From: Pseudomonadota bacterium
GTDB taxonomy: Bacteria; Pseudomonadota; Gammaproteobacteria; Burkholderiales; Burkholderiaceae_C
Direction: 5' to 3'
Length of the DNA stretch: 43,772 nucleotides
NCBI GenBank assembly: GCA_021845505.1
Contig: JAJZVU010000003.1
Span: 114,813 to 158,584 of the forward strand
Shown here: one piece after another, positions 24,243 to 31,936 of the stretch
Layout: the number at the start of each line of letters is the position of its first letter
How positions within the stretch are numbered: position 1 is the first letter of the stretch
Program-made: the position numbers and the translations under genes
The notes under the pieces: generated by a model
Databases searched by the model: none
Seen by the model: the letters and a program-made list of their open reading frames with translations, nothing else
What the model was told of the DNA's origin: nothing

Positions 24243-24624
24243 GAGCGGGCGCGGAACCTGCGCCCGCAGGGCCGGCTCCGCCGGCGCCGGCACCGCATCG
24301 CCAGACATCGGGGGCGCGGCCGTACGACCCGCACGCCGCCCACGCGCCGCCCCGGCTCATGCAGCCGCGCCAGCGGCGCGGGTGGTCTGGGCGAAGGCCC
24401 GGGCCGACGGCTGCCGCAGGCATCGGCGCGGCACCCTCGGCCCCCGTCTCGCCGATGCCGCGGCGGCCGCGGATCCGCCGATCCGCCGGTCCGCCCGACG
24501 GCACCGGGGCGCTCCGGAACTCACACCGGCCCGGCGGTCCCGCGACGGCGCGCCCGCCGGACGCGCCAGCGCACACCGTTCACACCGCAGCCCCCATCGC
24601 CGACGGCTCGAGGGCCCTGCCCAC

Positions 24625-25620
24625 TCACCTGTTGGGCCCGATGTACTTGGACAAGGCGTGATACGCGTGGTACTGCTCCTTGACGAAGGCATAGGTCTTC
24701 GCCGGTCCATAGAACTTCGGACTGGTTCCTCTCCTCTTGCACTGCTCGGCCCACGCGGGAGTCCCCTTGAGCCTGGACAGGACCTTCGTCCAGTACTGGA
24801 TGACCTTCTTCGGAAGCCCCGGCGGACCATAGAGCGCATTCCAGCCCGAGACCATTTCCAGATTCTTCATGCCGAGCTGGGCGACCGTGGGCGTGTGGGG
24901 GAACTCGGCCAGCCTGTGCGGCGTCGAGACCACGAGCGCTCGCAGCGTTCCGGCCCGCAAGCCCCCCAGGTACGGTGCGAGGGCGTTGCAGGTGAAGTCC
25001 ACGGTGCCTGCCATCACCGCGGTGATCGTCGCGCCGGCGCCCTTGTACGGCACCATGGTCGCGGCCTTGGCGCTCAGACCAGCGTCGAGGAACGCCTTGA
25101 CCGGAAACACGACGCTGGCGTCCATGCTGCTGGTCGTCGCGTAGCTCAGCTTGCCCGGGCTCGCCTTGATTTCGGCCAGCAGTTGGCGGAAGGTCTTGAG
25201 TGGAGAATTCGCCCGGACCACGCAGACGTAAGGGTCGGTCTCCAGCAGGGAGATCGGCGTGAGGGCGCTCCATTTGTAGGGCGTGACGGGGTTGAGCGCG
25301 GGTGCGACCACCTGCGATCCCACGCGCGCCATCAGCAGTGTGTACCCGTCCGGCTTGCTTCGCTGGACGTATTGCGTCCCGATGATGCCACCCGCTCCGG
25401 CGCGGTTGACCACCACGACCGACTGGGGGAGCAGCTTTTCGGTTTGCAGAGTCGCGCTCAAGGCGCGCGCTGCCAGGTCCGCATTGCCGCCGGGACCGTA
25501 GGGCACCACGAGGGTGATGGGCTTGTCGGGGTAGGTCCCGCCGAAAGCAGCCCCGGAAACCGCCAACCCGGCGATCATCGCCACCCAACGCAGCGGACGT
25601 GTCGATCTACGCAGTTCCAT
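24625..25620 (-). CDS. tctC: Tripartite tricarboxylate transporter receptor, TctC/Bug family
   Basis: 331 aa from ATG 25620 with AGGAGGAGG upstream; longer versions starting at 25728 lack a signal peptide at the right place. A signal peptide is clear (MELRRSTRPLRW, hydrophobic core, GAAFGGTYPDKPIT). Bug-family hallmarks follow: YPDKPITLVVPYGPGGNADLAAR, VVNRAGAGGIIGTQYV, and YKGAGATITAVMAGTVDF. It binds a carboxylate in the periplasm and delivers it to TctBA. It is not next to tctBA, but shares a promoter-operator with the GntR gene of that operon, so it is the probable partner. Confidence 0.93.
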   Translation of the reverse strand: MELRRSTRPLRWVAMIAGLAVSGAAFGGTYPDKPITLVVPYGPGGNADLAARALSATLQTEKLLPQSVVVVNRAGAGGIIGTQYVQRSKPDGYTLLMARVGSQVVAPALNPVTPYKWSALTPISLLETDPYVCVVRANSPLKTFRQLLAEIKASPGKLSYATTSSMDASVVFPVKAFLDAGLSAKAATMVPYKGAGATITAVMAGTVDFTCNALAPYLGGLRAGTLRALVVSTPHRLAEFPHTPTVAQLGMKNLEMVSGWNALYGPPGLPKKVIQYWTKVLSRLKGTPAWAEQCKRRGTSPKFYGPAKTYAFVKEQYHAYHALSKYIGPNR

Positions 25621-26117
25621 CTTGCCTCCTCCTAGGGAAACGCTGGTCAATTGGCGCCGGCAGCCGACCGGGCTGACCGAGCGGGCCACGAACCGGAAGA
25701 CGTCCCGGCGCAAGGGCGCGCTGGCCACCCGCGCCGAGGCCGGGAACTCCCTCAGTCCGTCGCTGGAGCGTTCGGCCGACGTCGGACGCCACCCCCGCGC
25801 GAAAGCCTGGGCGATGCCATCTCTTCGTGGCCATGCGAGCAGACGGCTGGCCGCGCGGCGCGGTATCGGCGCAAGCGGTCAGCGTGTGCATTCATTGTGG
25901 ATTCATGATATAAGTCGGCCTGGGTGGTGTCAACGCAGGGACTTACCCGATGAACGATGTCCATTCGTAAAAAGGGCCCGCACCACGCTACGCCTGCCCG
26001 GCAGCGCCGGGGTGCCGCGGCCAGCGCGGATCCGGCCGCGTTCGCCAGGGGCGACCTGCGGAGCGCGAGCGCCTCGGGCTGCGCCGGCCCCCGTCGACAG
26101 CAAGGAGAACCGTCAGC
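25621..26117. other. Divergent intergenic region between tctC and an alpha/beta hydrolase gene
   Basis: 497 bp. It holds the tctC promoter-operator at 25886-25933, leaving a tctC leader of about 280 nt that is GC-rich and shows no gene, and AAGGAG before the hydrolase start. Open frames here start at the operator's ATG repeats but lack coding character. Confidence 0.55.
25886..25933 (-). promoter_or_regulatory. tctC promoter and tandem-repeat operator, near copy of the GntR promoter
   Basis: TTGACA (25933-25928), a 17-nt spacer and TATCAT (25910-25905) on the minus strand. Direct repeats ATGAATCCAC (25906-25897) and ATGAATGCAC (25895-25886) follow. Spacing matches the copy at 23457-23504 base for base, while the spacer between -35 and -10 has diverged. 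That points to selection for the control elements rather than a recent simple duplication. Confidence 0.72.
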
Positions 26118-27092
26118 ATGATGTCCCCGATGAGCCCGCGCACGTCCGCGCCCGGCAGGGCCCCCGCGTTCCTGGACAAGGTCTGCGAGGTCGAGGTGCA
26201 GACCGACGTGCGCTACGCGCGCGCCGGCATCGACCATGACCGGGAGAGCGGAACATCCCGGCGCCACAGGGATCTCAAGCTCGACGTCTACCGCCCCCGC
26301 GGCGGCGGCGACACCCTGCGCCCGGCTCTCATCCTGGCCTTCGGCGGCGCGTTCCACCGCGGCAGCAAGAGCGGGGAAGTTTTCGATGGACAGGCCGTGT
26401 CGACGACCGTCGCGGAGTACTGCCGCGAATTCGCTCGCCGCGGTTATGTCTGTCTTTCCATCGACTATCGGCTGATGCCGGAAGCTCCCGATCCCGGGGT
26501 CACCCGATTCCTGCCCGACGACCCGGCCTACAACACCGATCGCATCGACCAGGTGCGGGCGATCCTCGGCCTGCCGCCGTGCACTCCGCGCATGATCGCC
26601 GACACCCTGGAAGCAGCCACCGACGACATGTGCAGCGCGGTGGCCTTCGTGCGCAGTCGCTGCCAGCAATGGGGCGTGGACCTGTCGCGCATCGCCATCG
26701 GCGGCTTCTCTTCGGGCGCGGCCCTGGCGTTGAACGCGGCGCTCGCCGAACACGTTGCGGTGGCTGCCGTGGTGGCGCTTTCGGGCCGGGTCACGCAGCC
26801 GGTGCTCGAAGCCTTTGCACAGGGCTGCCGCGCAGGCCAGCCGGCGCCGGCGCTGCTCGCGTTCTACGGCGAGAACGACCTGCCGGAGTTGCGGCCCTTT
26901 CGCATCGCGCTGGCCGAACAACTCGCCGCAGCGGGGGTCGACCATCAGATCGCCATCGTCCCGGGTGCGACGCACTTCTACACCCGGACGGCGGCCGTGC
27001 AACTCGCCGGCGAAGCGGCGGGCGATGTCGAAACCGTGATCGCCGGATTCCTCCACGACCGCCTGCGCCTGGCGCAGCTCGGACGGCGGTAG
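26118..27092 (+). CDS. Alpha/beta hydrolase, esterase/lipase-like
   Basis: 324 aa; AAGGAG lies about 10 nt before ATG 26118, and ATG 26121 is equally possible. The fold is shown by the oxyanion region LAFGGAFHRGSKSG, nucleophile elbow G196-F-S198-S-G200 (GGFSSGAA), acid D254 (FYGENDLPE) and H286 (GATHFY). It resembles carboxylesterases of the BD-FAE/lipase-3 kind, where HGGG is replaced by FGGAF. No signal peptide is seen, so it is cytoplasmic. The gene is divergent from tctC. It may hydrolyse an ester related to the transported acid, which is an inference from position only. Confidence 0.85.
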   Translation: MMSPMSPRTSAPGRAPAFLDKVCEVEVQTDVRYARAGIDHDRESGTSRRHRDLKLDVYRPRGGGDTLRPALILAFGGAFHRGSKSGEVFDGQAVSTTVAEYCREFARRGYVCLSIDYRLMPEAPDPGVTRFLPDDPAYNTDRIDQVRAILGLPPCTPRMIADTLEAATDDMCSAVAFVRSRCQQWGVDLSRIAIGGFSSGAALALNAALAEHVAVAAVVALSGRVTQPVLEAFAQGCRAGQPAPALLAFYGENDLPELRPFRIALAEQLAAAGVDHQIAIVPGATHFYTRTAAVQLAGEAAGDVETVIAGFLHDRLRLAQLGRR

Positions 27093-27138
27093 CGAACCGC
27101 ATCGCCGGCCTCACGCGGACCGCGGCCTGCGCGATGCG

Positions 27139-27163
27139 GCGGCCTCGGTGGACTCGAGGCCGC
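27139..27163. terminator. Bidirectional terminator-like hairpin
   Basis: A perfect 9-bp stem, GCGGCCTCG (27139-27147)/CGAGGCCGC (27155-27163), with a 7-nt loop lies between the convergent ends of the hydrolase (27092) and DoxX (27205) genes. No long T-run follows. Confidence 0.5.
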
Positions 27164-27204
27164 TTCGGGCGTCGGCGCAGCATCGCGATCCCGCGCACCC
27201 CGCC

Positions 27205-27615
27205 TCAGGCCGCGCGCCGGCCGGCGGGCCGCAGCGCATACGCGCCGTCACCGAGCAGGCTCAGCACGACCAGCGAAACCGACCAGAACGCCGGATATTC
27301 CCAGCCCCCGCCGTGGTTGGTGAACAGCCATCCGTTGGCGCCGTGCACGATCACGATGGTGCCGAGCATTTCCAGCGCGAGCGGAATGGCCACCCAGGGT
27401 GCGTAGATCCCCAGCACCAGCGCGACGCCCCCCAGCGCCTCCAGCGCGATGGTGCCGTAGGCGAGGATCGCCGGCAGGTGCAGCGACGCGAAGTACGCGA
27501 CAAAGCCGGGGATGGTGAACACGAACACCTTCAGGGCGACGTGGGCGAGGAACAACACGCCCAGGCTCACGCGCAGCAGGGTGACGCCGTAAGGGGCGGT
27601 GGTTGAACGAATCAT
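27205..27615 (-). CDS. DoxX family membrane protein
   Basis: 136 aa with four hydrophobic segments and the DoxX pattern (GVTLLRVSLGVLFLAHVALKVF, IALEALGGVALVLGIYAPWVAIPLALEMLGTIVIVHGANGW). DoxX-like proteins are small inner-membrane proteins, some tied to quinone or redox reactions; this one has no assigned function. It lies 28 bp after the F420-reductase-like gene and is probably co-transcribed with it under the divergent LysR regulator. Confidence 0.85.
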   Translation of the reverse strand: MIRSTTAPYGVTLLRVSLGVLFLAHVALKVFVFTIPGFVAYFASLHLPAILAYGTIALEALGGVALVLGIYAPWVAIPLALEMLGTIVIVHGANGWLFTNHGGGWEYPAFWSVSLVVLSLLGDGAYALRPAGRRAA

Positions 27616-27643
27616 GATGGACTCCGACGGAGGTCGAGGGGGC

Positions 27644-28267
27644 TCAGGCCTGGCGCAGCCAGGTCGGCGCGATCGAGGTGCCCAGGCCGGCTCCGTAGCC
27701 CAGGTAGATGTTCAGCCCGGCCAGGGGCTCGAGGTAGCGGGCATTGCGCAGCGGGCCGGCGTCGATGACCTCGAAGCCCATCGATCGCGCCAGGTCCGAC
27801 ACACGCTGCCGGGCGTGGTCGTCGTCGGCCGCCACGAATACCGGGACGACCTGCGTATCCGTGACCCGCGGACCCGCCGCCAGGCGCTGTGCGAACACCG
27901 TGTTGAAGGCCTTGACCACGCGCAACCGGGGCAGCGCGCCGGCGATCTGCTCGGCCGCCGAGGTCGAGTGCCCCAGCGTCAGGCCCATGTAGTCGGGCGT
28001 CAGCGGGTTGGTGATGTCGACGACCACCGTGCCGTCGGGCAGCGCCGCCTGGCGCAGCGCGCCGATCGCGTCGCCGTAGCCGGTGGCTAGGATCACGATG
28101 TCGCTGGACGCGGCGCGCGAGGGTTCGGAAGTGGCGCCGAAGCGCTCGGCCAGCGCGCGGGTCTTGCCGGGGTCGCGGCCCAGGATGTTGAGCCGGTGGC
28201 CGGCGGCGTGGAGTTGCTGGGCGAACGCCGTGGCCATGTTGCCGGCGCCGAGGAGGGTGATGTTCAT
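27644..28267 (-). CDS. NADPH-dependent F420 reductase-like oxidoreductase
   Basis: 207 aa from ATG 28267. The dinucleotide motif is ITLLGAGNMATAFAQQL, followed by DIVILATGYGDAIGAL and VVDITNPLTPDY, and then KAFNTVFAQRL, typical of the F420-dependent NADP reductase/YrrL-like group. In bacteria without F420 these act as NADP-dependent oxidoreductases of unknown substrate, and no F420 genes are in the window. It is divergent from a LysR gene and followed by doxX. LysR/NAD(P)-binding/DoxX trios often respond to quinones or electrophiles, which is only an analogy here. Confidence 0.85.
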   Translation of the reverse strand: MNITLLGAGNMATAFAQQLHAAGHRLNILGRDPGKTRALAERFGATSEPSRAASSDIVILATGYGDAIGALRQAALPDGTVVVDITNPLTPDYMGLTLGHSTSAAEQIAGALPRLRVVKAFNTVFAQRLAAGPRVTDTQVVPVFVAADDDHARQRVSDLARSMGFEVIDAGPLRNARYLEPLAGLNIYLGYGAGLGTSIAPTWLRQA

Positions 28268-28395
28268 GATCGATTTCCTGGAAAGTGGCTGCGATCGCCC
28301 GGCCGCCATCGCGAGGTCGCGACGACCGGCTGGGCCATGAGCAGCACTGTAGGTGCGCGACGGCGTCAAAAAAAGCCGACGCGAGACAATGCACT

Positions 28396-28412
28396 ATTGC
28401 GCTTTACGCAAT
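28396..28412. promoter_or_regulatory. LysR-type operator candidate
   Basis: ATTGCG-CTTTA-CGCAAT is a perfect 6-bp inverted repeat with a 5-bp spacer. It contains a T-N11-A core and lies 15 bp upstream of the LysR start in the divergent region. It is placed for autoregulation and for control of the oxidoreductase-doxX pair. Confidence 0.6.
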
Positions 28413-28426
28413 AAACTGGGCTGGTC

Positions 28427-29326
28427 ATGGATCTGCTCTCCGCAACCAGGGTGTTCGTGCAGGTGGTCGACTCGGGCAGCTTCGCCCGCGCCGCGGACGC
28501 GCTGGACCTGTCCAACGCGGTGGTCACCCGGCAGGTCGCCGCGCTCGAGTCCCATCTGGGCGCGCGGCTGCTCAATCGCACCACCCGGCGCATGTCACTC
28601 ACCGACGCCGGAGAGGATTTCCACGCGCGCGCCCGCTCCATCCTGGAGCAGTTCGCCGAGGCCGAGTCCGCCGCCGCGCAGCGCACCCGCAGCCCGGTCG
28701 GACTGTTGCGGCTGTCGGCCCCGCTGTCCTACGGAATCTCCCGCCTGGCTCCGCTGCTGGCCCGGTTCCACCGGCAGCACCCGCAACTGCGGCTGGATGT
28801 CGACCTCAGCGATCGCCTGGTCGATCTGGCCAACGAAGGCGTCGATGTCGCGCTGCGCATCGCGACACGGCTCGACCCCGGCGTGGTCGCGCGGCGCATC
28901 GTCGCGCTGGACGCGGTGGTGTGTGCGGCACCGTCCTACCTGCAGCGCCACGGGTGGCCGCGCACACCCGCGGAACTGGCCGAACGCGACACACTGAGCT
29001 TCAGCTACCTGTGGGCGGGCGACGAATGGCCCTTCACCGGACCCGACGGCCGCCGCGAGCGGGTACGCGTCCAGCCGAAGGTGCATTCGAGCAACGGCGA
29101 ACTGCTGCGCGAGCTGGCGATCGCAGGGGGCGGCATCATCCTGCAGCCCACCTTCATCGTCGAGCAGGCGCTGCGCGCCGGCAGCCTGGTGCCCATCCTG
29201 CAGAGTTACCGGACGCTCGACCTGAACCTCTATGCGGTGTACCTGAGCCACCGGTTTCTGCCGAGCAAGGTTCGGGTGTTCATCGATTTCCTGGTCGATG
29301 CACTGGGAACGCGGGACACCCCATGA
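28427..29326 (+). CDS. LysR family transcriptional regulator
   Basis: 299 aa of standard length. The N-terminal helix-turn-helix (about 1-60) has [50 protein letters not shown], and the effector-binding domain follows from about 90. The sequence type (SNAVVTRQVAALE, DLSDRLVDLANEGVDVALRI) is that of the CrgA/YhjC-like subgroup. It is divergent from the F420-reductase-like gene, its likely target, with a palindromic site in between. It overlaps the next gene by ATGA. Confidence 0.92.
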   Translation: MDLLSATRVFVQVVDSGSFARAADALDLSNAVVTRQVAALESHLGARLLNRTTRRMSLTDAGEDFHARARSILEQFAEAESAAAQRTRSPVGLLRLSAPLSYGISRLAPLLARFHRQHPQLRLDVDLSDRLVDLANEGVDVALRIATRLDPGVVARRIVALDAVVCAAPSYLQRHGWPRTPAELAERDTLSFSYLWAGDEWPFTGPDGRRERVRVQPKVHSSNGELLRELAIAGGGIILQPTFIVEQALRAGSLVPILQSYRTLDLNLYAVYLSHRFLPSKVRVFIDFLVDALGTRDTP

Positions 29327-29910
29327 GCGACTCCGGCAGCAGGCGCGCGCGAGCCAGCTGGTCGCAGGCGCGACACGACCTGGGCGGCGACATCACGGCA
29401 CTGGAATTCGGCGACACCGTCTCGGCGGTGGCCCTGGGCGGGCAGTCCGAGCCCACGCGTGTGCTGCGCCTGCAGCTGGGCCCGGGCGCGCTGGCCCGAC
29501 GCCACTTGCGCGGCGCCAGCCCCGGCGAGGCCGCGATCGAGGCGGCGATCGCCGAGGCGGAGGAGCGGATCATGCCGCTGCGACCCCTCGTCGCGGCCGA
29601 CTCGCTGTGCGTCAGCCGGGACCCTCGCATCGCGTGGATCGCCGATGTCCTCGGACTCCCGCGCGAGCCCTGGGTGGACTTGCGCACCGACGCGGTCGAA
29701 GAAGGATTCAACCGCTGGGTCGCCATCGCGCTGGGAAGGCCTGCGACCCAGGACACCTTGCCGACGGCCGCCGAGTTCGCCGCCAGCCTGCTCGTGCTGC
29801 GGGAGTGGCTGCACCACCTGGGCTTCGCCGGCATCCGCGCGGCACGGACGACACCGGGCCACGAGGCAGCCGCGGCGCCCCGAGGCCCTCGGCGGCGCGA
29901 GTCGTCGTGA
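29323..29910 (+). CDS. Conserved-looking protein of unknown function
   Basis: 195 aa beginning in the LysR stop (ATGA overlap), so translation is probably coupled. I do not recognise the family. The body (SQARHDLGGDITALEFGDTVSAVALGG, AAIAEAEERIMPLRPLVAAD, AVEEGFNRWVAIALGR) has ordinary protein composition with alternating strands and helices and no membrane segment or signal. The last 25 residues are Arg/Pro/Ala-rich. The position suggests a link with the LysR/oxidoreductase/DoxX unit. Confidence 0.65.
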   Translation: MSDSGSRRARASWSQARHDLGGDITALEFGDTVSAVALGGQSEPTRVLRLQLGPGALARRHLRGASPGEAAIEAAIAEAEERIMPLRPLVAADSLCVSRDPRIAWIADVLGLPREPWVDLRTDAVEEGFNRWVAIALGRPATQDTLPTAAEFAASLLVLREWLHHLGFAGIRAARTTPGHEAAAAPRGPRRRESS

Positions 29911-29988
29911 ACCGAGGCGCGACGCCAGCGCCCGGCGATCGGCCCGCGCAATGGCGCGGATGCCTGCGTTGCGGCAGGCGCCTATGAT

Positions 29989-30018
29989 GGCCGGGTCGCC
30001 CGCGCGGGCGACCCGGCC
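29989..30018. repeat. Perfect 30-bp palindrome between two genes
   Basis: Positions 29989-30003 and 30004-30018 are exact reverse complements (arm GGCCGGGTCGCCCGC). It lies 79 bp after the unknown gene and 28 bp before the AraC start. A second small stem (GCCTGC/GCAGGC) is just upstream, near 29962-29979. It could be a terminator without T-tract for the upstream gene or an operator for the AraC gene. Confidence 0.6.
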
Positions 30019-30045
30019 AACTGATCCAGCTGCGGGGGTGCCGCG

Positions 30046-30957
30046 ATGCCCGGACCCGTCTTCGCCCCGATCGATCCCCGGCTCGCCCCGGTCGTCGAGT
30101 CGATCTGCGCCAGCGACGGCGCATCCGGCGCAGCGAACTCGATCGCGCTGCCGGTGGTTTCGCCGATCCTGTGCTTTCATTGGCTCCAGGCTCCGCTGCT
30201 GCGGCTCGACGACGGCGCATCCGGCGCGGGCCCGACCTGGGCCGATCCGGGGCGATTGCGCATAACCGGAGCGCAGCTGCGCGCTGCGCGCCTGCGCGCG
30301 CACGCGCAGGTCGGCGTCGTGATGGTGCGATTGCGGCCGGAGGCCGCTCATCGCATCAGGGGCCTGGCGATGCACGAACTGTTCGGCGGCGCTGCCGCGC
30401 TGGCCGAGCTGTTCCCACCACGGGAGGTCGCGCTGCTCGACGAAAGGCTGCTGGAAGCTCGCGATACCGGGCTGCGATTCGCCGCGGTGCAGGAGTTCCT
30501 GCTGTCCCGTTTGTCGGAGCGAGCGGACCAGCGCCTTGCCGGTCTGGCGGCGCAGGCCCTGCGGCAGCGACCGCAGATGCCGATCGGCGATCTGGCGCGC
30601 CGGCTCGAGGTCAGCGAGCGCCACCTGACGCGGGTGTTCCGCGGGGCGATGGGGGCCACTCCCAAGCAGTTCGCCCGCATCGCGCGCCTGTCGAGCGTGG
30701 TCGCCGCGGCGCGCGGTGCAATGGCGAACTGGGCGCAGATCGCGGCCGACTGCGGATACGCCGACCAGTCCCACATGGTGCACGAGTTCCAGGCCATGGT
30801 GGGCATCGCCCCCGCGGCCTTGCTCGGCACGACCCCGCTGCGCGTTCGGCGCGGCCAACCCGCGTCGCCGGCCGAGTCCGATTTCTACAATACCTTCCTT
30901 CCCGCGCCGTCTACCCTGGCCCGGCAAGGGCAAGCGCACCTAGCGGCCCTGCTTTGA
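30046..30957 (+). CDS. AraC family transcriptional regulator
   Basis: 303 aa. The C-terminal AraC DNA-binding domain (about 175-270) shows two helix-turn-helix units: MPIGDLARRLEVSERHLTRVFRGAMGATPKQFARIARL and WAQIAADCGYADQSHMVHEFQAMVGIAPAALL. The N-terminal part has a DUF6597/cupin-like effector region typical of AraC regulators (VSPILCFHWLQAP...). A cupin gene starts 16 bp downstream and is probably in the same transcript. Confidence 0.9.
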   Translation: MPGPVFAPIDPRLAPVVESICASDGASGAANSIALPVVSPILCFHWLQAPLLRLDDGASGAGPTWADPGRLRITGAQLRAARLRAHAQVGVVMVRLRPEAAHRIRGLAMHELFGGAAALAELFPPREVALLDERLLEARDTGLRFAAVQEFLLSRLSERADQRLAGLAAQALRQRPQMPIGDLARRLEVSERHLTRVFRGAMGATPKQFARIARLSSVVAAARGAMANWAQIAADCGYADQSHMVHEFQAMVGIAPAALLGTTPLRVRRGQPASPAESDFYNTFLPAPSTLARQGQAHLAALL

Positions 30958-30973
30958 CCACGCGGAGGGAATC

Positions 30974-31294
30974 ATGCTGCCAGGGGTATCTCTCAAGGTT
31001 CTTCAGCGCTCCGATGGCCCGCTGCCGGGCTACGAAACGGTGATCATCGAATTGCAGGTCGACGCCGGCACCGTGGTGGGTCGCCACGCCCACCCGGGCA
31101 TCGAGTCGACCTACGTGATCGAGGGCACCGCCGAGCTGCTGATGGACGGACAGCCGGCTCGCTCGCTGAGGCCCGGCGATGCATTCCAGGTTCCACCGAA
31201 CCTGCCGCACAGCGTGCGGGTCGGCCATGCCAACGCCAAGGCCTGCTCGACCCTGATCGTCGAAAAGGAGAAGGCCCTGGTAGCGGCGCTGTAG
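30974..31294 (+). CDS. Single-domain cupin protein
   Basis: 106 aa with GGAGGG before the ATG. Cupin motif 1 is visible as GRHAHPGIESTYVIEGTAELLMDG, and motif 2 as PGDAFQVPPNLPHSVRV. The usual metal ligands H-x-H...E and a later His are present. Small cupins may be dioxygenases, isomerases or binding proteins, and the sequence does not say which. It follows the AraC gene with a 16-bp gap. Confidence 0.87.
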   Translation: MLPGVSLKVLQRSDGPLPGYETVIIELQVDAGTVVGRHAHPGIESTYVIEGTAELLMDGQPARSLRPGDAFQVPPNLPHSVRVGHANAKACSTLIVEKEKALVAAL

Positions 31295-31375
31295 CGCGGG
31301 CAGGGACCCGGCCACCGCGGCCGGACATCGGGCGCTCCGGGGTGGCCGCGTGCTCGGCCGGCGGGCCTGGGCGCG

Positions 31376-31433
31376 TTGACATGGGTTTCCACGGAAACTA
31401 GACTTCGGGCTGCCTACGAGTTTCCATGGAAAC
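31376..31433 (+). promoter_or_regulatory. MarR promoter with two palindromic operators
   Basis: TTGACA (31376-31381), a 17-nt spacer and TAGACT (31399-31404) form the promoter. GTTTCCACGGAAAC (31385-31398) fills the spacer. A perfect copy, GTTTCCATGGAAAC (31420-31433), lies 35 bp on, next to the start codon at 31437. The layout is that of a strongly autorepressed regulator gene. Confidence 0.8.
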
Positions 31434-31436
31434 CTC

Positions 31437-31901
31437 ATGCAGACCGAGCCTTGCATGCCGGCGCCACTGGAGGCCCATCTGGGCTTCTGGCTGCGTTTCG
31501 TGTCCAACCATGTGTCCGCCCGCTTCCGCCAGCAACTGGAGGCCAACGGCGTCACGCTCACCGAGTGGGTCGCGCTGCGCACGCTGTGGGCGGGCAGCGA
31601 GACCGGCCACGCACGGCTGATCCAGGCGCTGGGGATGACCAAGGGCGCCGCCTCCAAGGTCGTCTCCCGGCTGGAAGCCAAGGGCCTGGTCCGCAGGCGG
31701 TCGACTCCAGGCGGCACGCGGGAGCAGACCCTGGTGCTGAGCGAATCGGGTCGGCAATGGGTGCCTCGGCTGGCCGCGCTGGCCGACGCCAACGACGAGC
31801 ACTTCTTCGGCCACCTGGGCGCGCGCGAGCGTCAAGCCCTGATGGACGCGATGCAGGCGCTGGTGCGACACCACCAGTTCAACGACATCCCCACCACCTG
31901 A
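31437..31901 (+). CDS. MarR family transcriptional regulator
   Basis: 154 aa; ATG 31437 follows the second operator by 3 bp, with ATG 31455 as an alternative. The winged helix (about 45-115) includes VALRTLWAGSETGHARLIQALGMTKGAASKVVSRLEAKGLVRRR and wing TPGGTREQTLVLSESGR. MarR proteins bind DNA as dimers and release it on binding phenolic or other small ligands. The two palindromes upstream fit dimer binding. The gene is followed after 35 bp by a DUF1398 gene, its probable co-transcribed partner. Confidence 0.9.
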   Translation: MQTEPCMPAPLEAHLGFWLRFVSNHVSARFRQQLEANGVTLTEWVALRTLWAGSETGHARLIQALGMTKGAASKVVSRLEAKGLVRRRSTPGGTREQTLVLSESGRQWVPRLAALADANDEHFFGHLGARERQALMDAMQALVRHHQFNDIPTT

Positions 31902-31936
31902 GCGATCAGGCCCTCCAGTCCCCGCCGGGAGCCCCC

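Larger units (their letters stand above)
24061..24624. other. GC-rich intergenic region between the DUF6455 gene and tctC
   Basis: 564 bp. Every open frame here is Arg/Pro/Ala-rich and resembles no protein family, so I call no gene. It contains an FNR-like box (24199-24212) and an inverted repeat (24223-24242). The remainder, about 24260-24620, shows nothing else I can identify. Confidence 0.55.

Noticed and set aside
25607..25891. Short minus-strand frame beginning MHTLTACAD within the tctC leader
   Set aside because: It lacks a ribosome-binding site and family resemblance, and overlaps the tctC start. It could be a leader peptide, but nothing supports that.
25886..25933. Remnant or duplication of the GntR gene next to tctC
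   Set aside because: Similarity to the GntR start is limited to promoter and operator elements; the bases beyond the repeat, into the GntR codons, do not match.
25752..27056. Minus-strand frame of 434 codons ending in the tctC operator
   Set aside because: It is antisense to the alpha/beta hydrolase, which has a complete triad. The part starting with MNAHAD arises because the operator repeat contains ATGAATGCAC.
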